From contig JAKIML020000121.1 of the NCBI GenBank assembly GCA_022702935.2, positions 1 through 39,100 of the forward strand: 39,100 nt of DNA. Reading direction: 5' to 3'. A program made the position numbers and the translations under genes. The stretch is from Bacillota bacterium (lineage in GTDB: Bacteria > Bacillota > Clostridia > DSM-8532). Below are positions 19,303 to 27,709 of the stretch, one piece after another. The first letter of the stretch is position 1. Each line of letters starts with the position of its first letter. The notes under the pieces were generated by a model. That model was given only the letters and a program-made list of their open reading frames with translations, was not told where the DNA came from and made no database searches.

Positions 19303-20778
19303 TTACGAGGGTCTGTATGGTCCTGCCTCAGTCGGAGCATAGCGAATACGGAAGCGGGGCAGGGTTTTAAGGGTGGTGTAATAGTTGATGGCCCAGTCCT
19401 CGCCCTGGGAGGGGTCGTTCTCCCCCGAGGCGGGAGGGGCGAAGAGCTTAAAGGTCAGTGTGGCTGCTCCTTTCAGGGGCTTTTTGAAGAAGGCCGGCAT
19501 CACATCCACAGTGGTCACCCCGGGCTTTTTGTAGAACCAGTGACCGTTGATTTCAAAGACGGCATTGAGCTCGGGCTCATCGAACAGGACCTCGCAGAAG
19601 ACAGGATTCTTTTCAAAAACCAGGGGAATGGCCAGGCCGTCCGAGTCCTCGGTGCCGCCCCAGCGCAGGGTGACAGGGAGGCTGATTTCCTCACCCTGAC
19701 TAAACACGGGCAGGAAATAGGGATCATGGATGATCTCACGGTAGGCCTCCAGCACGGGCTGTTCGATGCCATTGTCGGGATTGTTGGGGTCCTCGATTTC
19801 AAGGCCTAGCCTTCCCCGATCCCGGAACTGGTAGAAGGTGATGCCCGACAGCCAGCGCCTGTCATCGTTCTTAATCAGCTCGTAGAAGTCCTTAATCATC
19901 TGGGCCTGATCATAGGGGCCCGTCACATCTCCGTCGGCATTGAGCTCCGAGAGTACCATGGGCTTTTTAATGCCCTCGTTATTGGCCAGGAATCTTTCGT
20001 AGGCAAAATGGTTTTCATCATAAATGTCTTCTACCAGGGCTCTCTTGTGGGTGTTGCCTCCCGGCTCGGCCACCGTATAGGGCCAACCCCAGTTGAGGGC
20101 CAGGTAATTGTCTCCCGACCAGATATCACATACCCTGATGGCCTCATTAAACTCATCCTCATAGGCCATTTTCCGGGTTCCGTTGACGGGGCCGCCGCCA
20201 ATACAGAGGATGGTTCTGATCTGAGGGGCTTCTTCCTTAATGATCTTATGGGCCCGCACAAAGAAATCGGCCACCTGCTGGTAGGAATAGCGTTTATTAA
20301 AGGCGAACCAGTCGCCGGTGGCTTCATGGTTAATGCGCAGCAGCAAACGGCCAAAGGGCTTAAGCTCACGGCCTATGGCCCGCAAATGGTCATCGGATAT
20401 GGCGCAGTCCATGGTCAGGGTCAGGGTCACATCCTGGCCGTGGGAGCGTACGTCGCGCATGGAACGGAAGGGCTCTGCATCGGGGGCGGTGCTTTTCTTG
20501 GCACCGTTGAGCCCGCATTCGTAGGGGAAGTAGTCGTCATAGGGATAGTCCCAGGCAAAGGCATTGGTGGCGTTTTCAAAAGCCTTGCTGGCTCTTGCCG
20601 GCCAGCCCTTGTCCAGGGGGTAATAGCAGAACATGAGATTAATGCTGCGATGGGGGCGTCCCAGCTTATGGAGAATATAATCCTGGTTCACATATTCACC
20701 GCGCTCGCTGCCGTCGCCTAAATCCACGGCGCAGGCCGCCGGCCCCATATGCAACTTAAAGGCTTTTAGTTCACTCAT
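19303..20778 (-). CDS. Putative clan GH-A glycoside hydrolase, family not assigned
   Basis: 491 residues, no signal peptide, so cytoplasmic. The region of about residues 30-370 reads like a (beta/alpha)8 retaining glycosidase: LLLRINHEATGDWF places a candidate acid/base Glu152 after His at the end of a strand, as in the HE motif of GH26, and KPMVLSELNADGD gives a candidate nucleophile Glu278, 126 residues later; ITFYQFRDRGRLG fits strand 8. The last ~120 residues look like a beta-sandwich (ISLPVTLRWGG, VFEINGHWFYKKPG). I could not place it in a named GH family. The ATG at 20778 has AAAGGAGGT upstream; an earlier start would include that site. It is divergent from the GH31-GH42-GH95 operon and shares the control region, so it likely acts on the same or a related glycan. 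Confidence 0.65.
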   Translation of the reverse strand: MSELKAFKLHMGPAACAVDLGDGSERGEYVNQDYILHKLGRPHRSINLMFCYYPLDKGWPARASKAFENATNAFAWDYPYDDYFPYECGLNGAKKSTAPDAEPFRSMRDVRSHGQDVTLTLTMDCAISDDHLRAIGRELKPFGRLLLRINHEATGDWFAFNKRYSYQQVADFFVRAHKIIKEEAPQIRTILCIGGGPVNGTRKMAYEDEFNEAIRVCDIWSGDNYLALNWGWPYTVAEPGGNTHKRALVEDIYDENHFAYERFLANNEGIKKPMVLSELNADGDVTGPYDQAQMIKDFYELIKNDDRRWLSGITFYQFRDRGRLGLEIEDPNNPDNGIEQPVLEAYREIIHDPYFLPVFSQGEEISLPVTLRWGGTEDSDGLAIPLVFEKNPVFCEVLFDEPELNAVFEINGHWFYKKPGVTTVDVMPAFFKKPLKGAATLTFKLFAPPASGENDPSQGEDWAINYYTTLKTLPRFRIRYAPTEAGPYRPS

Positions 20779-20812
20779 GGGAGACCTACCTCCTTTGGGA
20801 TTGCTGTCCATC

Positions 20813-20818
20813 ATTTTA
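20813..20818 (-). promoter_or_regulatory. Weak -10 candidate for the minus-strand glycosidase gene
   Basis: TAAAAT on the minus strand 35 bases before the ATG, with a poor -35 (TAGATT, 17 bases upstream). Would need an activator if real. Confidence 0.25.
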
Positions 20819-20849
20819 CACTTCCCGGGCCAAAAAATCTAAAAGTATT

Positions 20850-20878
20850 TTGACATTTCTTAACACTCTTTTGATATT
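20850..20878 (+). promoter_or_regulatory. Candidate promoter 1 of the GH31 operon
   Basis: Consensus TTGACA (20850-20855), 17-base spacer, GATATT (20873-20878). The -10 overlaps the left edge of the 22-bp inverted repeat, so a bound regulator would block or modulate it. It would give a leader of about 108 bases. Confidence 0.45.
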
Positions 20879-20896
20879 TTGATAGTCATCAAAATA
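20875..20896. repeat. 22-bp inverted repeat (operator candidate) in the divergent sugar promoter
   Basis: TATTTTGAT, four bases (AGTC), ATCAAAATA: perfect nine-base arms. A third related half-site AGTATTTTGA is at 20844-20853 and pairs with TCAAAATACT at 20889-20898. The cluster of sites in a divergent intergenic region is typical for a sugar-responsive regulator. Confidence 0.6.
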
Positions 20897-20944
20897 CTGT
20901 TAGATAAAGTTAATATCGTTAAAGTATCTATATATCAATGGCAA

Positions 20945-20950
20945 TATAAT
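20945..20950 (+). promoter_or_regulatory. Candidate promoter 2 (-10 TATAAT) of the GH31 operon
   Basis: Perfect TATAAT 42 bases before the start, but no -35. Two direct TAAAGT copies at 20905-20910 and 20920-20925 lie in the -35 zone, which would suit an activator of the AraC type. Inference from position only. Confidence 0.35.
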
Positions 20951-20992
20951 GATATCAGGGGCCCCCTACAATGTGATATTTGGAGGAAATTT

Positions 20993-23311
20993 ATGAAGTT
21001 TACGGATGGTTTTTGGAGAAACCGGGACAATGTCTCGGTATATAATGCTGCCATGGCCTATGAAGCAGTATGTGATGACCAGTCGGTGACCGTGTATGCC
21101 CCATATGCCTATGTCACCAACCGGGGTCAGACCCTTCAGGGGCCGGTGATTACCGTGCGTTATTCCTCTCCCATGCCCGAGGTCATCAGGGTTCAGGCCT
21201 GGCATTACCAAGGGGCTATCAAGAACAAGCCCGGCTTTGCGCTCAGTGAGCAGGCCTGTCCGGTGGAGATCCGGGATCAGGAGGATGCCGTAGAACTCCA
21301 AAGCGGACGCCTGAAGGTGAGGATCAGGAAGGGTGAGGGCTGGCAGGTAGACTTCTATGACAATGATCGCTATCTGACAGGAAGCGGCTGGAGATGCCTG
21401 GGCTATGTGATTAATGAAGACAAGCAGGCCTATATGAAGGAGCAGCTCTCCCTGGAGGTGGGCGAATGCGTTTACGGCATGGGCGAGCGCTTCACCCCCT
21501 TTGTCAAGAACGGACAGGTGGTGGATGTCTGGAATGCCGATGGCGGAACCAGCTCGGAGCTGGCCTATAAAAATATACCCTTCTATTTGACCAACAATGG
21601 CTACGGTGTATTTGTCAATGATCCGGGGCTGGTTTCCTATGAGGTGGCCTCGGAGGTGGTGTCCCGGGTGCAGTTCAGCGTTCCCGGCGAGTATTTGGAA
21701 TACCTTATCATCAACGGCCCCACACCCAAGGAGGTGCTGGAAAGGTATACGGCATTGACGGGAAGGCCGTCGCTGCCCCCGGCCTGGAGCTTCGGGCTGT
21801 GGCTGACCACCTCCTTTGTGACCCAATACAATGAAGAAACCGTCAATCATTTTGTGGATGGTATGGCTCAGCGGGAGATTCCTCTCCATGTCTTCCATTT
21901 CGACTGTTTCTGGATGAAGGAATACAACTGGACCAACTTAGAATGGGACAAGCGGCAGTTCCCCGATCCCGAAGGCATGCTCAGACGCTTAAAAGACAGG
22001 GGACTTAAGATATGTGTGTGGATTAATCCCTATATTGCCCAGCGCTCCAGTCTTTTTACAGAAGGCATGGAAAAGGGGTATTTACTGAAAAAGCCTAATG
22101 GAGAAGTGTATCAGGTGGATACCTGGCAGCCGGGTATGGCCTTTGTGGACTTTACCAACCCCGAGGCCTGCAAGTGGTTTGCCGAAAAGCTTAAAGCCCT
22201 GGTGGATATGGGTGTGGACTGCTTTAAGACCGACTTTGGCGAGAGAATTCCCACCGACTGCGTCTATTATGACGGCTCTGATCCGGTGAAGATGCATAAT
22301 TATTACACCTATCTCTATAATAAGGTGGTCTTTGAGGTGCTGGAGGAGAAGCTGGGCCGGCAGGAGGCCATTTTATTCGCTCGCTCCGCCACCGCTGGCG
22401 GCCAGAAATTCCCCGTCCATTGGGGCGGCGACTGCACCGCCAATTATCGATCCATGGCCGAGAGCCTGCGGGGCGGTCTGTCCTTAAGCCTTTCGGGATT
22501 TGGCTTCTGGAGCCATGATATCTCCGGCTTTGAGAATACGGCCACACCCGATCTGTATAAGCGTTGGTCGGCCTTTGGCCTTCTGTCCAGCCATAGCCGG
22601 CTCCACGGCAATATGTCCTACCGGGTGCCCTGGCTCTTTGATGAAGAGGCCGTGGATGTTTTAAGGCATTTTACCCGGCTGAAGTTAAGCCTGATGCCCT
22701 ATCTCTACGCTGCAGCCCATGAGGCCACAGAAAAGGGCATTCCCATGATGCGGGCCATGCTGCTGGAATTCCCCGAGGATCCGGCCTGCGATTATCTGGA
22801 TCGGCAGTATATGCTGGGAGAAAGGATTCTTGTTGCGCCTATCTTTAACGACAAGGGCATGGCAAGCTACTATCTGCCCCAGGGAACCTGGACCCATCTT
22901 TTGTCCAATGCCACCGCACAGGGCGGTCAATGGCTGAGAGAGGTCTATGACTATTTCAGTCTTCCCCTTTGGGTGAGAGAAAACAGCCTCATTCCCACAG
23001 GAAGCAATCATGTACGTCCTGATTACGACTATACCGACAACACAGCTTTCCATCTTTTCGCGCTGAAGGATGGCGCTTCGGCTTCCTGTTTTGTCTATGC
23101 CGAGAAAGGGAATAACAGGATAGAGGCCAAAGCGATCCGGAAAGGGGAGACCATCAACTTCACGGTTACCACGGCCCATAAGCCCTGGACCCTTGTTCTG
23201 CGCAATATTGAAAAGGTATTCCGGGTGGAAGGCGGGGCCGCAGAACCCACCCCGCAGGGTCTTAGGATTGCTCCTGCGCATGGAAGCAGTACCCTTGTCA
23301 TTCATTTATAA
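20993..23311 (+). CDS. yicI: GH31 alpha-xylosidase (YicI/XylS type)
   Basis: Cleaves alpha-1,6-linked xylose from xyloglucan oligosaccharides such as isoprimeverose. 772 residues, the same length as E. coli YicI. Nucleophile Asp414 in CFKTDFGERIP and acid/base Asp480 in HWGGDCTANY, two residues off the YicI positions 416 and 482. HFDCFWMKEYNW and WINPYIAQRS form the +1/-1 subsite; the FDCFWMK stretch is typical of alpha-xylosidases rather than alpha-glucosidases. No signal peptide. I start at ATG 20993, where GGAGG is seven bases upstream; the upstream open frame is AT-rich leader with no ribosome site. First gene of a five-gene operon; 15 bases to the GH42 gene. Confidence 0.93.
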   Translation: MKFTDGFWRNRDNVSVYNAAMAYEAVCDDQSVTVYAPYAYVTNRGQTLQGPVITVRYSSPMPEVIRVQAWHYQGAIKNKPGFALSEQACPVEIRDQEDAVELQSGRLKVRIRKGEGWQVDFYDNDRYLTGSGWRCLGYVINEDKQAYMKEQLSLEVGECVYGMGERFTPFVKNGQVVDVWNADGGTSSELAYKNIPFYLTNNGYGVFVNDPGLVSYEVASEVVSRVQFSVPGEYLEYLIINGPTPKEVLERYTALTGRPSLPPAWSFGLWLTTSFVTQYNEETVNHFVDGMAQREIPLHVFHFDCFWMKEYNWTNLEWDKRQFPDPEGMLRRLKDRGLKICVWINPYIAQRSSLFTEGMEKGYLLKKPNGEVYQVDTWQPGMAFVDFTNPEACKWFAEKLKALVDMGVDCFKTDFGERIPTDCVYYDGSDPVKMHNYYTYLYNKVVFEVLEEKLGRQEAILFARSATAGGQKFPVHWGGDCTANYRSMAESLRGGLSLSLSGFGFWSHDISGFENTATPDLYKRWSAFGLLSSHSRLHGNMSYRVPWLFDEEAVDVLRHFTRLKLSLMPYLYAAAHEATEKGIPMMRAMLLEFPEDPACDYLDRQYMLGERILVAPIFNDKGMASYYLPQGTWTHLLSNATAQGGQWLREVYDYFSLPLWVRENSLIPTGSNHVRPDYDYTDNTAFHLFALKDGASASCFVYAEKGNNRIEAKAIRKGETINFTVTTAHKPWTLVLRNIEKVFRVEGGAAEPTPQGLRIAPAHGSSTLVIHL

Positions 23312-23326
23312 AGGGAGGTTTGTTCT

Positions 23327-25372
23327 ATGGTATCCCTTGAGTTTCCTGTTGTCTATTTTGGCGGGGACTATAATCCCGATCAATGGCCCAGGGAGATTTG
23401 GCATAAGGATATGGAACTGTTTAAAAAAGCCCATGTCAATATCCTGACCCTGCCGGTGTTCAGTTGGGCTTTACTTCAGCCCGCAGAGGATGTTTATAAC
23501 TTTGAATGGCTGGATGAGCTTTTGGACATGATTCACGCCCAGGGCATCAAGGTCTGCCTGGCCACGGCGACAGCGGCCCAACCCGCCTGGATGTCCAGAA
23601 AATACCCCGAGATCCTGCCCGTGGACTTTGAAGGCAGGAAGAGAAAGCACAGCGGGCGGGTCAACTTCTGCCCCAACAGCCCGGTGTTCAGGGAGTTCTC
23701 GGGCAGGCTTGTCCGGAAAATGGCTGAGCGCTATAAGGATCATCCGGCCCTGGCCCTCTGGCATGTGGGTAATGAATATGGAACCTACTGCTATTGCGAG
23801 ACCTGCGAAAAGGCCTTCCGGGAATGGCTGAAAAAGCGTTATGGAAGCATTGAGGAGCTTAACCGGAGATGGAACATGAATTTCTGGGGCCATACCGTCT
23901 ATGACTGGGAGGATATTGTAGCCCCCTCGGGCTTAAGCGAGGTATGGAGGGACGGCCATCTTGAAAGAACCACCTTCCAACCCATGGTCCTGGATTACAA
24001 GCGCTTTATGTCCGAATCCAGCCTGGCCTGCTATAAAAACGAGTATGATATCATAAAAGGCATATGCCCTGATATTCCTGTCACCACCAACCTGATGGGC
24101 GCCTTTAAGCCCCTGGACTATTTTAAATGGGCCGAGCATATGGACATCGTGTCCTGGGACAATTATCCCGGACTGAAGGACTCGCCGGGGAGCATTGCCT
24201 TTAACCATGATCTGATGCGGGGCCTCAAAGGAGGCCAATCCTTCCTCCTGATGGAACAGACCCCCAATCAGACCAACTGGCATCCCTATAACAGCCTCAA
24301 GCGGCCGGGCGTCATGCGCCTGCTGAGCTATCAGGCCATGGCCCATGGCGCCGATTCGGTCATGTACTTCCAGATGCGGCAGTCCATCGGCAACTGCGAG
24401 AAATTCCACGGCGCTTTGATTGAGCATGCGGGCCATGAGCATACCCGGGTGTTCAGGGAATGCGCCCAACTGGGCCAGGAGCTTGAAAACCTCAAGGGTG
24501 TCATTGGTGCACGGCTTAAGGCAAGAGCGGCCATTCTGTTTGACTGGGAAAACTGGTGGGCTGTGGAGCTCTCCAGCGGGCCCACTGTCCAGCTCAGCTA
24601 TGTGCATCAGGTTAAAAAGTATTATGAGGCGCTCTTTAAGCGGAATATCACCGTGGATATCATAAAGCCCGGGGATGATTTATCCCCTTATGCCCTGGTC
24701 ATTGCCCCCGTCCTCTATATGCTGAAGCCGGGGGTGGCCGAGAGCCTCAAAGACTTTGTAGAAAACGGCGGAACCTTCCTGACCACCTTTATGAGCGGTT
24801 TGGTGGATGAAAACGACAGGGTCACCACCCTGGGATATCCGGGCGAGCTTAAGGAACTGCTGGGCATCTGGGTGGAGGAGATTGACGCTCTGGAGCCCGG
24901 CATGTGCAACAGTATCCGCAAGACCCAAGCCGCAGAGGCTCTTTCCGCCCTGACCAGGGAGCGGTATGCCTGCGCCATGCTCTGTGATGTGATGGAGGCT
25001 CAGGGGGCCGAGGTTTTGGCTGTTTATGAAAATGATTTCTATGCGGGAAAGCCTGCGGTGACCCGAAACGCCTATGGCAGGGGCCGGGCCTACTATGTGG
25101 GCACCGATTCGGAGGAAGACTTTATCCAGGAGCTGTTAGAGGCCATCTGTGATGAGTGCGGCATCATCCCCGACTTCCAGGTGCCCCAAGGCGTGGAGAT
25201 CACCCAGCGCTTTAAGGGTGACACCTGCTATACTTTTGTGTTGAACCATCTTACTGAAAAGGTTATTGTGGATCTGAACAACCTGACCGGCAAAGACCTT
25301 ATCACCGGAAAAACCGTGGCCCAAAGGCTTGAACTGGAGCCCAAAGGGGTCGCGGTGCTGGAAGAAAAGTAG
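23327..25372 (+). CDS. GH42 beta-galactosidase
   Basis: Retaining beta-galactosidase (some members act on alpha-L-arabinopyranosides). 681 residues: GH42 barrel, trimerisation domain (about 390-600) and short C-terminal beta domain. Acid/base Glu150 in HVGNEYG and nucleophile Glu310 in LLMEQTPNQTNW. The zinc cluster is complete with C115, C155, C157 and C160, like the Cys106/150/152/155 set of the Thermus enzyme. No signal peptide. AAGGGAGGT lies before the ATG; nine bases separate its stop from the next ribosome site and gene. Beside an alpha-xylosidase and alpha-fucosidase its likely task is removing galactose from xyloglucan side chains. Confidence 0.93.
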   Translation: MVSLEFPVVYFGGDYNPDQWPREIWHKDMELFKKAHVNILTLPVFSWALLQPAEDVYNFEWLDELLDMIHAQGIKVCLATATAAQPAWMSRKYPEILPVDFEGRKRKHSGRVNFCPNSPVFREFSGRLVRKMAERYKDHPALALWHVGNEYGTYCYCETCEKAFREWLKKRYGSIEELNRRWNMNFWGHTVYDWEDIVAPSGLSEVWRDGHLERTTFQPMVLDYKRFMSESSLACYKNEYDIIKGICPDIPVTTNLMGAFKPLDYFKWAEHMDIVSWDNYPGLKDSPGSIAFNHDLMRGLKGGQSFLLMEQTPNQTNWHPYNSLKRPGVMRLLSYQAMAHGADSVMYFQMRQSIGNCEKFHGALIEHAGHEHTRVFRECAQLGQELENLKGVIGARLKARAAILFDWENWWAVELSSGPTVQLSYVHQVKKYYEALFKRNITVDIIKPGDDLSPYALVIAPVLYMLKPGVAESLKDFVENGGTFLTTFMSGLVDENDRVTTLGYPGELKELLGIWVEEIDALEPGMCNSIRKTQAAEALSALTRERYACAMLCDVMEAQGAEVLAVYENDFYAGKPAVTRNAYGRGRAYYVGTDSEEDFIQELLEAICDECGIIPDFQVPQGVEITQRFKGDTCYTFVLNHLTEKVIVDLNNLTGKDLITGKTVAQRLELEPKGVAVLEEK

Positions 25373-25387
25373 AAAGGAAGCGTGATC

Positions 25388-27703
25388 ATGGCAACATCCG
25401 CCTTATGGTATGAAAAACCGGCCGAGGACTGGAACTGGGCGCTCCCCATTGGCAATGGCCGTTTGGGAGCCATGGTCTTTGGCGGTGTCAGCCGAGAGGT
25501 GCTTCAGCTCAATGAAGACAGCGTCTGGTACGGCGGACCCCGAAACCGGAACAATCCCGATGCCCAAAAGTACCTTCCCGAGATCCGGAGACTTTTGATG
25601 GATGGACAGGTGGCAGAGGCAGAACGGCTTGCCGTGCTGGCGTTAACAGGTGTCCCTGAAAGCCAGCGCCATTACCAGCCCTTGGGGGATCTGGTTCTGG
25701 ACTTTGACTACTCGGAGGAGATACAGCTTAAGGATCGAAGCCCTCTGGGGTTACCGCCCCAGGCAGAATTCACCCATTATCGCAGAGAGCTGGATCTGGA
25801 CAAGGCCCTGGTGACGGTAAGCTATCGGGTCAATGGGGTGGGCTATACCCGAACCCTCTTTGCCTCGGCGGTGGATCAGGTCATCACCGTAAGGCTTTCC
25901 GCCGATACACCCGGGAAGCTTACCTTCAACGCCCATTTTGAGCGGGAGCGCTGGCTGGATGCCACCCAGGCGCTTAAGGATCATGGTCTTCTGATGACGG
26001 GTAGCTGCGGCGGCAAGGGGGCTGTGAGCTTCTGCGCCGGTGTCAGCGCCCTATGCCAGGGGGGGAACATCTCTACCATTGGCGATACCCTGAGGGTGGA
26101 AAAGGCCGATTCTGTATTGCTGTTGATCTCCGGCAATACCAGCTTTCGCCATAAGCGCTATAAGGATGTTTGTATAAAGCAGATGAAGCAGGCCCTGGCC
26201 AAGGGCTATACCCGGCTCTATCAGGACCATGTGGTCGATTACGGCAGCCTGTTTCATCGGGTGCATTTTGAACTGGGGAGCCCGGAAGATACGGAGACCA
26301 GTCTGGAGCATCTTCCCACCCATGAAAGGCTGGAACGGGTAAAGCATGGGGAGCAGGATCTGGATCTTGTGTCCCTCTATTTCCAATATGGCCGGTATCT
26401 TTTGATAGCCAGCAGCCGGCCTGGTTCCCTTCCGGCAAACCTTCAGGGCCTGTGGAACAAGGATTTCCACCCGCCATGGGGGAGCAAGTACACCATCAAC
26501 ATCAATACCCAGATGAACTACTGGCCCGCCGAAGTATGCCATCTTGCCGAATGCCATCTTCCGCTGTTCGACCTTATTGAGCGCATGCGGGAGCCGGGAC
26601 GGGTGACGGCCCGGGAGATGTATAACTGCAGGGGCTTTGTGGCCCATCACAACACTGATATTTGGGCCGACACAGCGCCCCAGGATGTCTGGATTCCTGC
26701 CACCTACTGGCCCATGGGCGCGGCCTGGCTCTGTCTTCACCTCTGGGAGCATTACCTGTTCAACCTGGACAAAAACTTTTTAACCAGGGCCTATCCCATC
26801 ATGCGTGAGGCGGCCGAGTTCTTCGTGGATTTCCTGATTGAGAATGAAAAGGGGTATCTGGTGACCTGTCCGTCCCTGTCCCCCGAGAATGTCTATCGGT
26901 TGGACAACGGCCAGGAGGGCTGTCTGTGCGCGGGAAATGCCATGGACAGCCAGATCCTTCATGAGCTTTTCTCAGCCTGTATCGAGGCGGCAGAGATTCT
27001 GAAGGTGGATGAGGCTTTCACTGCCACTCTCAGCACCATGAGAAGCAAGCTTCCCAAAACCGCCATAGGAAGGCATGGTCAGATCCGGGAATGGCTGGAG
27101 GACTATGAGGAGCCGGAACCCGGACACCGCCATATATCCCAGCTCTTTGCCCTCTATCCGGGGCATATGATCTCCTGGGAGAAAAATCCCGAGCTGGCCC
27201 AGGCCGCCATAAGGACCCTGGAGCGGCGCCTGGCCCATGGCGGAGGTCATACGGGCTGGAGCAGAGCCTGGATCATCAATCACTGGGCCAGGCTTAAGGA
27301 GGGGGAGAAGGCCTGGGAGAATATCCTTGCGCTCTTGAAGCACTCCACCCTGCCCAATCTCTTTGACAACCACCCGCCCTTCCAGATAGACGGCAATTTC
27401 GGCGGTACTGCCGGCATTGCCGAAATGCTTCTCCAAAGCTGGGACAACGAAATTGAAATATTGCCTGCTCTGCCCAGGACCTGGTCGGAGGGTGTCATCC
27501 ATGGGCTGCGGGCCCGGGGAGGCCTTATTGTGGATATGGAATGGCAGAGGGGGAAATTGGTCAAAGCCAGCCTGTTAGCAACACAGGAAAGACGGGTTAA
27601 AATAAAGTATGAAGCGTATTGTCTGGATGTCCAGCTCCCGTCGCAAAAGCGTGTCACCCTAAACTTCGCCATGGATCGAGGCTTAGGTATTCTTGAGGAG
27701 TAA
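25388..27703 (+). CDS. GH95 alpha-L-fucosidase (or alpha-L-galactosidase)
   Basis: Inverting enzyme releasing alpha-1,2-linked L-fucose (some members L-galactose). 771 residues. The N-terminal beta-sandwich opens with WALPIGNGRLGAMVFGG and LNEDSVWYGGP, classic GH95 signatures. In the (alpha/alpha)6 barrel the Asn pair N371 and N373 (ININTQMNYWPAE) activates water with Asp668 (DGNFGGTAGIAEMLLQ). The acid Glu should lie in the IREWLEDYEE segment, which I cannot pin to one residue. No signal peptide. ATG 25388 is preferred to GTG 25382 because AAAGGAAG is at ideal distance from the ATG only. Third gene of the operon. Confidence 0.92.
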   Translation: MATSALWYEKPAEDWNWALPIGNGRLGAMVFGGVSREVLQLNEDSVWYGGPRNRNNPDAQKYLPEIRRLLMDGQVAEAERLAVLALTGVPESQRHYQPLGDLVLDFDYSEEIQLKDRSPLGLPPQAEFTHYRRELDLDKALVTVSYRVNGVGYTRTLFASAVDQVITVRLSADTPGKLTFNAHFERERWLDATQALKDHGLLMTGSCGGKGAVSFCAGVSALCQGGNISTIGDTLRVEKADSVLLLISGNTSFRHKRYKDVCIKQMKQALAKGYTRLYQDHVVDYGSLFHRVHFELGSPEDTETSLEHLPTHERLERVKHGEQDLDLVSLYFQYGRYLLIASSRPGSLPANLQGLWNKDFHPPWGSKYTININTQMNYWPAEVCHLAECHLPLFDLIERMREPGRVTAREMYNCRGFVAHHNTDIWADTAPQDVWIPATYWPMGAAWLCLHLWEHYLFNLDKNFLTRAYPIMREAAEFFVDFLIENEKGYLVTCPSLSPENVYRLDNGQEGCLCAGNAMDSQILHELFSACIEAAEILKVDEAFTATLSTMRSKLPKTAIGRHGQIREWLEDYEEPEPGHRHISQLFALYPGHMISWEKNPELAQAAIRTLERRLAHGGGHTGWSRAWIINHWARLKEGEKAWENILALLKHSTLPNLFDNHPPFQIDGNFGGTAGIAEMLLQSWDNEIEILPALPRTWSEGVIHGLRARGGLIVDMEWQRGKLVKASLLATQERRVKIKYEAYCLDVQLPSQKRVTLNFAMDRGLGILEE

Positions 27704-27709
27704 ATAGCT

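Noticed and set aside
20879-20992. Upstream extension of the GH31 protein
   Set aside because: It would translate the AT-rich operator and promoter region; the only ribosome site is before the ATG at 20993, and YicI proteins start there with equal length.
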